A stretch of DNA of 64,000 nt, taken from the NCBI GenBank assembly GCA_949487135.1, contig CATAJQ010000031.1, positions 58,393 through 122,392 of the forward strand, given 5' to 3'. The translations under genes were made by a program, and so were the position numbers. The notes beneath the pieces are model-generated. The model made no database searches. It saw only the letters and a program-made list of their open reading frames with translations, and was not told the DNA's origin. This document shows positions 10,133-20,704 of this stretch, piece by piece (position 1 is the first letter of the stretch; each line of letters opens with the position of its first letter). The DNA comes from Cellvibrionales bacterium UBA7375. GTDB taxonomy: Bacteria; Pseudomonadota; Gammaproteobacteria; Pseudomonadales; Porticoccaceae.

Positions 10133-11337
10133 ACAATAGCTTCCTCATTGATGGAGTTGCCCGCAACTGGGCTTTGCTGTTGGTAGTCTAGTTGATTTTT
10201 AACCGGAGCGGCATAGGCGTCTATAACCAGAGACTGCTGCTCTTCTGGCACTAAATTAAGATGCTGCCGAAACTTAGCCTCAGCTTGCGACCAATCCTCT
10301 TCCGGCCACTGCTGTTTTAGCTGATCAAGTGCTTCAGCATTTATACCCTGGTGAATTTGCCATGCAATAATATTGCTAGGAAAAAGTTGATATAGCGAAT
10401 AGATTTGGCGATTAACCTCAACCGCTAAATCTTCTGCGTTTTCAAAATCATTACCCACAACATCACCAAAATTAACCTGAACCCGACCTTTGTAACCTAA
10501 AAAGCCCTTTTGGATACTATCTAAGTCTTCAAATTCAGACTTTATATAGTCTTCTCCCTGCTTGGCAGAATAAAGCTCTCCTGTCTTCTCAACAATACAG
10601 GGATCATATTCATAGGAGATACTAACCGGCATCAGTTTTATTTGACCTATGGCCTCGCCAAAGGTCTGCTGTTTTGTTTTAGATAATGTCAGCATCTTTA
10701 ATAAAGCTGTTTCTGTGCGATCATTACCATCTTTGGCTCGCCCTTCCGCTTGCGCTATCCAGCAAGAAGCCTTGTCATTAGTTACACTGTGACGGATATA
10801 AGCTGAAAGATTTTTAAGTGACTCAAGCTTTTCCCTGCGCCCTTCAACCGAGCGCTTAACGATAAAGCTGCGATTTACTCGCATAAGATCACTGGCAAAT
10901 GGTTTACTTAATAGATTATCACCGATAGCGATTCTGACTGTATCTAGCCCTACCGTATGAAGTGCTAAATTGACCATTGCCGGATCCAATGCAATATCAC
11001 GATGATTGCAAATAAACAGGTAAGCTTGATTTGGGTCTAATTGATCTAAGCCACCAAAGGCATAGCCATCTGTAGTTTTATCCAAGCTATTTTGCAACCC
11101 AACTTTCACGTGATCTTGAAAGTCAGCTACTGTGGTTACATCCGCGGTTAAACGTCTCAAGCTTCGCCTTAGTAAAGGTCTTGCTATGGGCTTTAACAAC
11201 CAAGGTGCGAGTCGCCATAATTTTGGCAAGCGTTTGGATAACAGCAGATCAATAAATTCATTGTCGGCAATTAGTCGCGATATAACTGCGGAAACTTCAG
11301 AATCCCGATAGGGACGAATATCATCGAATTGATTCAT
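10126..11337 (-). CDS. Glycerol-phosphate acyltransferase family protein (PlsB/PlsC type)
   Basis: Acyltransferase motif NHRDIALDP and downstream AEGRAKDG; overlaps dinG-like gene by 7 nt. Confidence 0.75.
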   Translation of the reverse strand: MNQFDDIRPYRDSEVSAVISRLIADNEFIDLLLSKRLPKLWRLAPWLLKPIARPLLRRSLRRLTADVTTVADFQDHVKVGLQNSLDKTTDGYAFGGLDQLDPNQAYLFICNHRDIALDPAMVNLALHTVGLDTVRIAIGDNLLSKPFASDLMRVNRSFIVKRSVEGRREKLESLKNLSAYIRHSVTNDKASCWIAQAEGRAKDGNDRTETALLKMLTLSKTKQQTFGEAIGQIKLMPVSISYEYDPCIVEKTGELYSAKQGEDYIKSEFEDLDSIQKGFLGYKGRVQVNFGDVVGNDFENAEDLAVEVNRQIYSLYQLFPSNIIAWQIHQGINAEALDQLKQQWPEEDWSQAEAKFRQHLNLVPEEQQSLVIDAYAAPVKNQLDYQQQSPVAGNSINEEAIVC

Positions 11338-11414
11338 TAACTCTGCCTAACTAAATTTGAAGCGATATTGATAGGTGCATTCGCTTGTTTATTTTTATAA
11401 TAATACCTTGCTAT

Positions 11415-12425
11415 CTAAGCGCGCGCATTGAACCAACGAATATCATGGGAATACTTGTCCACACTATCGACTACATCAAGAACGAGGGCAAATAGCGCCA
11501 TACGCACTAGAACACCATTGTCGGTTTGTCTAAAAATTGCCAAGTTGGGGTTATTATTTAAATCATTATCCAATTCATTGGCATCTGCTCTTGAGTCTCT
11601 AGGCAGTGGGTGCATTATCACCGTATTAGGCTGACAAAATTCTGTATATATCGCCTGGTTTAATCTAAATCGACCGCGATAAAGATCAGCTTCCTGTTTA
11701 CTGCCAAAGCGCTCTTCTTGAATACGGGTAGAGTAGACAATATCTACATCAGTGATACCATGCGTCAAATCCTCCGACACATCGACCTCAACCCCGGCAC
11801 TGCGCATACCCTCAACAATCTCTGCCGGCAGTGAAAGTTCTTTCGGCGAAACCAGTACCACTTTAATATTGCTGTATAAACGCAACAATTTACACAATGA
11901 GTGGACTGTGCGCCCATATTTAAGATCGCCCACCATTGCTATTGTCAGCCCATCGATATCGCGGCCTATAGCAACCATTTCTTTGCGGATAGTGTAGAGA
12001 TCTAGCAATGCCTGAGTTGGGTGTTCATTGGCACCATCACCGCCATTCATAACCGGCACACGGCTGGCAGAGGCAAACTCTGCAACGGAACCGGCATCGG
12101 GATGGCGCATACAAATCACATCACTAAACCCTGAAAGTACTCTAGCAGTATCCTGAAGCGACTCACCTTTGACCAGAGCTGAACTTTCAAACCCTGCAGT
12201 TTCACGCACCTCACCACCGAGCAAATTGAATGCTGAACCAAAACTTACCCGAGTTCGCGTACTGGCTTCAAAAAACATATTTCCAAGTATCGCTCCCTCT
12301 AAAACTCTTGTGACTTTTTTACGAAGAGCATAGGGTTCCATCTGATCTGCAACATCAAAGATACGGGTCACATCTTGCTTCTCAAATTGGTTGATTGAGA
12401 GTATATGAGCACCTTGAAAGTTCAA
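11415..12425 (-). CDS. pyrB: Aspartate carbamoyltransferase catalytic subunit
   Basis: FFEASTRTRVSFGSA, NGGDGANEHPTQALLDLYTI, MHPLPR. Confidence 0.96.
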   Translation of the reverse strand: MNFQGAHILSINQFEKQDVTRIFDVADQMEPYALRKKVTRVLEGAILGNMFFEASTRTRVSFGSAFNLLGGEVRETAGFESSALVKGESLQDTARVLSGFSDVICMRHPDAGSVAEFASASRVPVMNGGDGANEHPTQALLDLYTIRKEMVAIGRDIDGLTIAMVGDLKYGRTVHSLCKLLRLYSNIKVVLVSPKELSLPAEIVEGMRSAGVEVDVSEDLTHGITDVDIVYSTRIQEERFGSKQEADLYRGRFRLNQAIYTEFCQPNTVIMHPLPRDSRADANELDNDLNNNPNLAIFRQTDNGVLVRMALFALVLDVVDSVDKYSHDIRWFNARA

Positions 12426-12527
12426 ATCATTACCTCGAAAGTAAATTATTAACGCGGATTTTAGCCTGTTTGACGGCGCTACTCTAGCCTAAATATCAAT
12501 TGAAGTAATAAGCTTGACTGAATCCGG

Positions 12528-14006
12528 CTATTTCATTGCAATATTAAGTGAAAATTTAGCTGCTACTTCGTGGTTCCAATCACTAAGCGCATGCAAAATT
12601 TTACGATTCTGTTGTGACAATTCAGAATCGCTTAACAATTGATCGATATCTTTCTGTTGCTGTTCTAAGGAGCGAAAGCCATTTTTCGCATCAGTAAGTC
12701 GATGACGACAACTATCGAGCCAGTCACTTTGCTCATTAGCACTCAGTGATTCTGCATAATATCTTGCGCGGTAATTCAACAATAATCGATTGTAGCGATC
12801 ATCAGAAAAATAAAATTGCTGGCGCTTAAAATCTTCTACTGTGGCTGCGCGTATCTGCTCTAGCAGAGGTTTATCCTGATTGGGTAAAAAGCCGCCATAC
12901 AGCTGTTGTTCCGCCTCGTCGCTAGCAACAAAATCTGATTCAGAAAATACTGCTTGAAGTTTTTGCTGCAAATCGACTTGCTGAAGGCGTTGCCAGTTTT
13001 GTTCACAGCGATCAACATTAATCGATAATCGTTTTGCCACCGTTGTATCCACTACCTTGGGCGTGGCAACCATAGGCGCCTTATTAAGATGAACCAATTT
13101 AAGTGGAATACGCTCAACTCCCTCCGGTAAATCTTTGGCAGCGGTAAAAATACGCTGTTTAATATCATCGCTATTAAGATTGATTAACACCTCAGGATCT
13201 GCTGAAAGGTCATAACATATCACCGCATTTTTATTGGTTGGATGAGCCGCCAGCGGCATCATAATAGCACTATAAAGACGCTCCTTAGGAAGCATACCCG
13301 AGCAATGAAAAAATGGCTTACGGCTTTGCACGTCGACTATGTTAGCCACTGCAACCTTACCGCGATTTTGCAATACATAATCAAATAACTTTGGCTGCGT
13401 CTGTTTAACTAACTTGGCCATAGCTATTGTGGCCGTGACATCGGAAAGTGCATCATGCGCATCCTCGTGTGCGATACCATTGGCCACCGTAAGATGCTCG
13501 AGTTTAAAACTTGGGCTTCCAGGCTCATGATCTGGCCATTCTATTCCCTTGGGACGCAGTGCGCGAGTAGCGCGCAAAAGATCAATAATATCCCAACGTG
13601 AGTTGCCGTTTTGCCATTCGCGTTGATAAGGGTCATAAAAGTTACGATATAAACTGTACCTAGTTATCTCATCGTCAAAACGAATACTGTTATAGCCCAC
13701 AGTACAGGTTCTCGGCTGGGCTAATTGAGAGTGAATTTGGGTAATAAATTCAGGTTCAGGCATACCCTGGGCTTGAGCATGCTGAGGAGTAATTCCAGTG
13801 ATTAAACAGGCTTGCGGCGAGGGTAAAATATCCAGCGATGGCTGGCAATAAATAACTAAGGGGTCGCCGATAATATTTAAATCAAAATCTGTTCTTAGAC
13901 CAGCAAACTGACTAGGCCTATCAACCGATGGCACCGCGCCAAAGGTTTCATAATCATGCCAATATAAGCTGTCTTGCATAAACGCTTTCAACCCCGAATT
14001 TATCAA
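12528..14006 (-). CDS. sbcB: Exodeoxyribonuclease I
   Basis: LYWHDYETFG...QFAGLRTD, GYNSIRFDDEITRYSLYRNFYDPY, AHDALSDVTATIA. Confidence 0.95.
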   Translation of the reverse strand: MINSGLKAFMQDSLYWHDYETFGAVPSVDRPSQFAGLRTDFDLNIIGDPLVIYCQPSLDILPSPQACLITGITPQHAQAQGMPEPEFITQIHSQLAQPRTCTVGYNSIRFDDEITRYSLYRNFYDPYQREWQNGNSRWDIIDLLRATRALRPKGIEWPDHEPGSPSFKLEHLTVANGIAHEDAHDALSDVTATIAMAKLVKQTQPKLFDYVLQNRGKVAVANIVDVQSRKPFFHCSGMLPKERLYSAIMMPLAAHPTNKNAVICYDLSADPEVLINLNSDDIKQRIFTAAKDLPEGVERIPLKLVHLNKAPMVATPKVVDTTVAKRLSINVDRCEQNWQRLQQVDLQQKLQAVFSESDFVASDEAEQQLYGGFLPNQDKPLLEQIRAATVEDFKRQQFYFSDDRYNRLLLNYRARYYAESLSANEQSDWLDSCRHRLTDAKNGFRSLEQQQKDIDQLLSDSELSQQNRKILHALSDWNHEVAAKFSLNIAMK

Positions 14007-14061
14007 TCACTGTTGATCTAAACTATCATCATAAAGTGTAGTTGAATACTTTTTTATTGCC

Positions 14062-14089
14062 AAAAAAAACGGCGCTCAGCGCCGTTTTT
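14062..14089 (-). terminator. Rho-independent terminator downstream of the OM beta-barrel gene
   Basis: AAAAAAAACGGCGCTCAGCGCCGTTTTT. Confidence 0.85.
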
Positions 14090-14104
14090 AGAGAATATTC
14101 AAAC

Positions 14105-14611
14105 TTAATCAAAGAGGCGATTAATCGAAAATTGAATTCCGAAATCGTCTTCATTCTCTTCATTTCTGACCATCAAACGAAGATCCCCACGAACTAGGTA
14201 ATTTTTTGAGACTTTAGAGCCAAAGCCAGCACCAAAAGCGACTTGGGTATTTCGATGTTTGATTGGCAGGCCCTCTTCGTTATCGAAGTTGTAAACATTA
14301 GTGCCTAATAAAAAGTAAGGCTGGTATTTTTCAGCGCTATTACCTAGCCAGAATAGAGCCGTTAGGGAACCAATAAAAAAGTCAGTTCTGTCAGAGTTAA
14401 ATGCATAGCCGCCTTCGACAGACAGATCTTCTGTTATAAATTTACCGATCTGCAATCCTGCTTGGCCAATATCAATTTCTCCATTCCATTTATCTCCCTC
14501 ACCAACACTATAAAAACCCTGAGTAACACCAAGATACCATTGATCAGAGGATACAGCGGAGCAACTTGCAAAAATAGCAACTGCTGCCACTAATGATCTT
14601 AAAAAATTCAT
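14105..14611 (-). CDS. Small outer-membrane beta-barrel (porin-like) protein
   Basis: Signal peptide, alternating amphipathic strands, C-terminal Phe-x pattern (INRLFD). Confidence 0.7.
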   Translation of the reverse strand: MNFLRSLVAAVAIFASCSAVSSDQWYLGVTQGFYSVGEGDKWNGEIDIGQAGLQIGKFITEDLSVEGGYAFNSDRTDFFIGSLTALFWLGNSAEKYQPYFLLGTNVYNFDNEEGLPIKHRNTQVAFGAGFGSKVSKNYLVRGDLRLMVRNEENEDDFGIQFSINRLFD

Positions 14612-14657
14612 ACATACACCCTAACTATAAATAATCTATCTATTTTTATTAATGGCA

Positions 14658-14685
14658 AGTTTAGCAAGCCTACAACATAGGTCAA
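14658..14685 (-). promoter_or_regulatory. Sigma70-type promoter for the OM beta-barrel gene
   Basis: Reverse strand TTGACC - 16 nt - TAAACT. Confidence 0.5.
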
Positions 14686-14700
14686 TCTAATACTTTAGAT

Positions 14701-16218
14701 TTACTTAATTTGAATCACTTTTTTTTCAATTTTAGCTTGCCACAACTTGGGGCCGCTAATATGCACCGACTCGCCTTGAGTATTAACCGCCACGGTCACT
14801 GGCATATCAACTACCTCAAACTCGTATATAGCCTCCATACCAAGTTCGGGAAAAGCAACTACCTCGGCAGATACAATGGCCTTTGACACCAAATAAGCTG
14901 CACCCCCTACGGCAATTAGGTACACCGATTGATTGTCTTTAATCGCCTCTATACCCTGCTGGCCGCGCTCGGCCTTACCAATCATCCCCATCAAACCAGT
15001 TTGCTCAAGCATAGTTCGGGTAAACTTATCCATTCGAGTTGCTGTCGTCGGTCCCGCAGGCCCCATAACCTCGTCCCTAACCGGATCAACGGGACCCACG
15101 TAGTAGATAAATCGATCCGTAAGATCAACTGGCAACTGCTCACCGCGAGCAAGCATATCCGTCATTTTTTTATGCGCCGCATCACGACCAGTCAGCATTT
15201 TCCCAGATAACAAAAGCGTTTCTCCTGGTTGCCACTGATCAATATCTGACTGAGTCACAGAATCTAAATTTACTCGCCTTACTGTCTCATTGGCTTCCCA
15301 TGCAATTTCTGGCCAATCATTTAAATCAGGGGCATCAAAAGTGGCGGGGCCCGAACCATCTAAAACAAAGTGAACATGTCGAGTAGCTGCACAATTGGGA
15401 ATAATCGCAATTGCCTTATTAGCCGCATGAGAGGGATAATCTTTGATCTTAATATCGAGCACCGTGGTTAAACCACCAAGACCCTGAGCACCAATACCTA
15501 AGGCATTGACCTTTTCATACAACTCCAAACGCAACTCTTCATTGCGGTTTTCAGCACCCTTGGCTTTAAGTTCTTGAATATCTATATGTTCAAGAAGTGC
15601 TTCCTTGGCCATCAGCATGGCTTTTTCTGCCGTGCCACCTAAACCAATACCCAAAATCCCCGGCGGACACCATCCGGCACCCATAGTTGGAACAACCTTT
15701 AGCACCCAATCTACAATAGAATCAGACGGATTTAACATGGCAAATTTTGATTTAGCTTCAGAGCCACCCCCTTTTGCAGCAACATCAATTTCAACCTGAT
15801 CGCCAGGCACCACTTGATAGTGGATAACCGCAGGCGTGTTATCGCCGGTATTTCTTCGCTCACCATCGGGATCAGCCAGTATAGAGGCGCGCAGTACATT
15901 ATCTGGGTGCGTATAAGCCTGCCTTACACCCTCGTTAATCATATCCTCAAGACTATCCTCGGCATCCCACTGAACCTGCATACCTAATTTTACAAAAACC
16001 GTCACAATACCCGTATCCTGACAAATCGGACGCTTGCCGGTAGCACAGAGTCTAGAGTTAATTAAAATCTGCCCCATAGCATCCTTAGCAGATTTTGACT
16101 CCTCACGATCATAGGCCTGTTTCACGGCCTGAATAAAATCAGCCGGATGATAATAGGAAATGTACTGCAGAGCATCTGCAACACTTTGAGTGACATCTTG
16201 TTGGCGAATAACGGTCAT
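14701..16218 (-). CDS. Class I (iron-sulfur) fumarate hydratase
   Basis: RPICQDTGIVTVFVKLG, GGGSEAKSKFAML, GWCPPGILGIGLGGTAEKAM, GPAGPTTATRMDKFT. Confidence 0.94.
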   Translation of the reverse strand: MTVIRQQDVTQSVADALQYISYYHPADFIQAVKQAYDREESKSAKDAMGQILINSRLCATGKRPICQDTGIVTVFVKLGMQVQWDAEDSLEDMINEGVRQAYTHPDNVLRASILADPDGERRNTGDNTPAVIHYQVVPGDQVEIDVAAKGGGSEAKSKFAMLNPSDSIVDWVLKVVPTMGAGWCPPGILGIGLGGTAEKAMLMAKEALLEHIDIQELKAKGAENRNEELRLELYEKVNALGIGAQGLGGLTTVLDIKIKDYPSHAANKAIAIIPNCAATRHVHFVLDGSGPATFDAPDLNDWPEIAWEANETVRRVNLDSVTQSDIDQWQPGETLLLSGKMLTGRDAAHKKMTDMLARGEQLPVDLTDRFIYYVGPVDPVRDEVMGPAGPTTATRMDKFTRTMLEQTGLMGMIGKAERGQQGIEAIKDNQSVYLIAVGGAAYLVSKAIVSAEVVAFPELGMEAIYEFEVVDMPVTVAVNTQGESVHISGPKLWQAKIEKKVIQIK

Positions 16219-16252
16219 AATTTGTCTTTAGCTCGCTGTAAAATTAATGTAA

Positions 16253-17029
16253 CTATTGAGGGTTAAGAGTATTTGCATCCGATTGCGGACTCAAGTTTTG
16301 TGTCCCAACACTCTGTTTTTCAATTTTTTTCTCAAGATTTAATATCTTCTGGTTGACCTGTCTGCGAAACGCATCCATGGATTTCACAGCTTCTATATTT
16401 GCTAGAATCTTTTTATCCTGTTGCTTGAGCGATTGCTTAAGGTTTTGCACTGCTAAAAAATAATCGTCTAAGGATTGTGATAATTTATCCATATCAGCAG
16501 ATAGGCCAAAAAAGTTTTCGCCAACACCCTCTGCTGCAGCTCTGTCCTTGTCTATCTGAGCACGAAGATTTTTTATAGAGGTTTCTAATTCAGAGCGCTT
16601 GCTAGCAAGAAAAGATATATCCTTAGTGTTTTTACTAATCTTGCCTTTATTTTTATCATTAGCCACGCCCCAAAGCTTTCTAATTTCGCTCCAGTGTTTC
16701 TTGAGTTGCTCACTGTGCTTGCCAATATTGACCTGCATAGCAACCCCAGATTGATTGACTGATTCGTCAGTATTGTTAAGTCTCGAGTCGAGTACCGCAA
16801 AGCGTTGCTGTAATTCAACAAACTGTTGATATTGCTGCCAGCCAAACCATGAAACAGCAAGCATTCCCAACAAAGCAACTACTGCAATAAGCTTCCACAT
16901 AGAAGAGAGATTATCTGCAGGCTTTGCTGTCTCTCTAGACCTGTAAGGCTCAGATTGAGAACCATTAGAGCCTCGACCTAAACTATCATCACGATCTGGA
17001 ACAATTGGGTTATTGCGCTGATTATCCAT
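16253..17029 (-). CDS. Hypothetical single-TM protein with long coiled coil
   Basis: LIAVVALLGMLAVSWFGW TM segment followed by heptad-rich C-terminal region; no family recognised. Confidence 0.6.
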   Translation of the reverse strand: MDNQRNNPIVPDRDDSLGRGSNGSQSEPYRSRETAKPADNLSSMWKLIAVVALLGMLAVSWFGWQQYQQFVELQQRFAVLDSRLNNTDESVNQSGVAMQVNIGKHSEQLKKHWSEIRKLWGVANDKNKGKISKNTKDISFLASKRSELETSIKNLRAQIDKDRAAAEGVGENFFGLSADMDKLSQSLDDYFLAVQNLKQSLKQQDKKILANIEAVKSMDAFRRQVNQKILNLEKKIEKQSVGTQNLSPQSDANTLNPQ

Positions 17030-17122
17030 TGCTTAATTAACACCTAAATATTGGGATTCTTTATCAATGATTATACTCCTATCACCAACTAGAACCATAC
17101 TAGTCCAGTGAATTTATTGCAT

Positions 17123-17157
17123 AAAAAAACCGACGCTTCAAACGCCGGTTTTTTTAA
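17123..17157 (-). terminator. Rho-independent terminator for PuuD-like gene
   Basis: AAAAAAACCGACGCTTCAAACGCCGGTTTTTTT; the one irregular pair becomes a G-U wobble in the minus-strand RNA. Confidence 0.75.
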
Positions 17158-17172
17158 AAACTTCAAGCTCGC

Positions 17173-17811
17173 TTATAGCAGATTTAGCGCCAACGCCAAA
17201 ACTGCGGTCAAAACGAGACTAGACTTAATTACACCGCTGACGCTAGTAATTGGTCCCATCTTACCTTTAAGACCGTTGATCTCAATCGCAGCGATTATAA
17301 CGAGCGCCAAAATCAAGCCAGTTCCACCTACCGCTGTACCATAGCCATAGCCTGCATAATGGGGACCAGCAAACATGCCCCACAACATGGGTGCAGAAAA
17401 TAATGTATTAGTACGAGAGGCTAATAATGCTTTACCAGCAGCCGCAGCCTTATCACCACCATCTACTAAGCCTAAAGCAATTTTTTGTGCTGGCCAGATT
17501 ACCATCCATACATTGGCAGCCATTAGCGTACCCATAACCACACCAATAATAATGTAGTTGTTCATTTGCGCATTGTGATAAACACCCGCAAAAAGAATAA
17601 TACCGGTGATAAAAGTGAACATTGCACCCCAACGGAACCACCACAACGCTCTTGGTGCAAGCTTAGCCTTAGCATCAGCTAATCCCTCAGGTGAGGCTTC
17701 TTTAAAATAAGCGCCCTGAATAAAATTAAAGTAATAAAGCATACCTATCCATGTAATACCAAATAGACCATGGCCCCAACGAGCCAGAAAATTAATAAAT
17801 TCCATTGTCAT
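17173..17811 (-). CDS. PuuD-like (urate hydroxylase N-terminal domain) membrane protein
   Basis: MEFINFLARWGHGLFGITWIGMLYYFNFIQGAYFKEA...RALWWFRWGAMFTFITGIILF; start at internal Met. Confidence 0.75.
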   Translation of the reverse strand: MTMEFINFLARWGHGLFGITWIGMLYYFNFIQGAYFKEASPEGLADAKAKLAPRALWWFRWGAMFTFITGIILFAGVYHNAQMNNYIIIGVVMGTLMAANVWMVIWPAQKIALGLVDGGDKAAAAGKALLASRTNTLFSAPMLWGMFAGPHYAGYGYGTAVGGTGLILALVIIAAIEINGLKGKMGPITSVSGVIKSSLVLTAVLALALNLL

Positions 17812-17948
17812 AGCAGTTCCCCTTTGATTGAGCGCCCGCAAGTGGGCATTGATTCCTAACTCTGCAATTGTTCTGCAAAGCCCAGTAAATATCAACTCTT
17901 AAAATAAAAAAATAGCCTTATATGGGTTTAATTTTTTAGCGAGACAAA

Positions 17949-17983
17949 AAAAACCCCGTATTTTAGTAATACAGGGCTTTTTT
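17949..17983 (-). terminator. Rho-independent terminator downstream of groEL
   Basis: AAAAACCCCGTATTTTAGTAATACAGGGCTTTTTT; G-U wobble in the minus-strand RNA. Confidence 0.75.
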
Positions 17984-18008
17984 ATGAGGCTTGGAAGCAT
18001 CGGTAAAA

Positions 18009-19691
<1,683 letters not shown>

Positions 19692-19700
19692 TTAAATAAA

Positions 19701-19994
19701 TTAGCCTTCAACTACGGCTTTGATATCACTTTCACTGAGGATAATTAATTCCTCACCATCGACATCAATTTTGTCGTTGCCCGCATATTGGCCAAATACC
19801 ACGATATCACCAACGTTGACATCCACCGCACGAGTATCACCATTATCAAGTACACGGCCGCTGCCTACTGCGACAACCTCACCACGATTTGGCTTTTCTT
19901 GAGCTGAACCTGGCAGAAGAATTCCACCGGCTGTTTTCTGTTCCTCTTCCTCGCGACGCACGATCACTCGATCATGTAATGGGCGAATTTTCAT
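19701..19994 (-). CDS. groES: Co-chaperonin GroES
   Basis: [38 protein letters not shown]. Confidence 0.98.
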   Translation of the reverse strand: MKIRPLHDRVIVRREEEEQKTAGGILLPGSAQEKPNRGEVVAVGSGRVLDNGDTRAVDVNVGDIVVFGQYAGNDKIDVDGEELIILSESDIKAVVEG

Positions 19995-20069
19995 ACTTTT
20001 TATCTCCAAATTATCTATCTACAGTTTTAGCATGGGGTTGCAGAGTATCAAACTCTGCGCTTGTAAATC

Positions 20070-20098
20070 ATATGGTGGCATTAGAGGGGCTTTTCAAG
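20070..20098 (-). promoter_or_regulatory. Sigma32 heat-shock promoter of groESL
   Basis: Reverse strand CTTGAAA - 14 nt - CACCATAT versus consensus CTTGAAA-N13-17-CCCCATNT. Confidence 0.75.
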
Positions 20099-20121
20099 GG
20101 TCAACCTAAAAAAACTTTAAT

Positions 20122-20604
20122 TTATTTAGGTTTTTTTAAGCTTTCTTCAGCATCCCAAGATTCACCTTCGAAGGTATCACCATTATTTTTAGGGTCAGAT
20201 CCAAAGGGTTGCTGACCAAAAGGCTGAGCACTGGCAGTGATAAAATTAACTTTTTGCAGTATTCCTTTGACTAACATAATACGGGTAAATGGCAACAAAC
20301 CCATTAACCCAATTGCATCGGTTACAAAACCCGGTGTTAGTAACAGCGCGCCCGACACAGCTAGTACAATCCCCTCCATTATTTCTTGAGCGGGTATCTT
20401 ACCTTGCTGTAATTTTTCTTTACCGCGCCAGAGAGTTGTAAAGCCCTGTGCTCTGAGCAGACCAATACCTATTAATGCGGTTAGAAGAACCAGTAATATT
20501 GTGCTTAGCGCCCCTATATAACTTCCAATAGTAATCAATAACCACATTTCAATAATGGGCATTAAAATAAATAGTAGCAGTGCATAGCGCATAGTGATCA
20601 CCAA
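20122..20604 (-). CDS. fxsA: FxsA family membrane protein
   Basis: MRYALLLFILMPIIEMWLLITIGSYIGALSTILLVLLTALIGIGLLRAQGF. Confidence 0.9.
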   Translation of the reverse strand: MVITMRYALLLFILMPIIEMWLLITIGSYIGALSTILLVLLTALIGIGLLRAQGFTTLWRGKEKLQQGKIPAQEIMEGIVLAVSGALLLTPGFVTDAIGLMGLLPFTRIMLVKGILQKVNFITASAQPFGQQPFGSDPKNNGDTFEGESWDAEESLKKPK

Positions 20605-20704
20605 TTCTTAATCTAAATACTATATTGGGGTGGTTTCAGGTTTTTCAATGTTATCTTTACATGAGCTAGTGTAAAGTTATAAAAGTTGCAGACGAGTATA
20701 AACC

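Noticed and set aside
11338-11414. AAGCGA...TCGCTT repeat as a terminator between pyrB and the acyltransferase
   Set aside because: Only 6 bp and the T-rich side is on the wrong strand for the minus-strand transcript.
11338-11420. LexA/SOS box upstream of the acyltransferase-dinG unit
   Set aside because: No CTGT-N8-ACAG-like sequence visible; fits a YoaA/DinG-like gene not obviously SOS controlled.
14929-15210. 93-aa plus-strand ORF opposite fumarase
   Set aside because: Antisense shadow ORF without support.
17812-17895. N-terminal extension of the PuuD-like ORF
   Set aside because: Family-like sequence begins at MTMEFINFLARW; the upstream 28 residues look like translated leader.
20106-20137. 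AACCTAAA...TTTAGGTT inverted repeat at the fxsA 3' end as a terminator
   Set aside because: T-run lies inside the stem/loop rather than after it, and it overlaps the groESL promoter zone; possible structure but not a convincing terminator.
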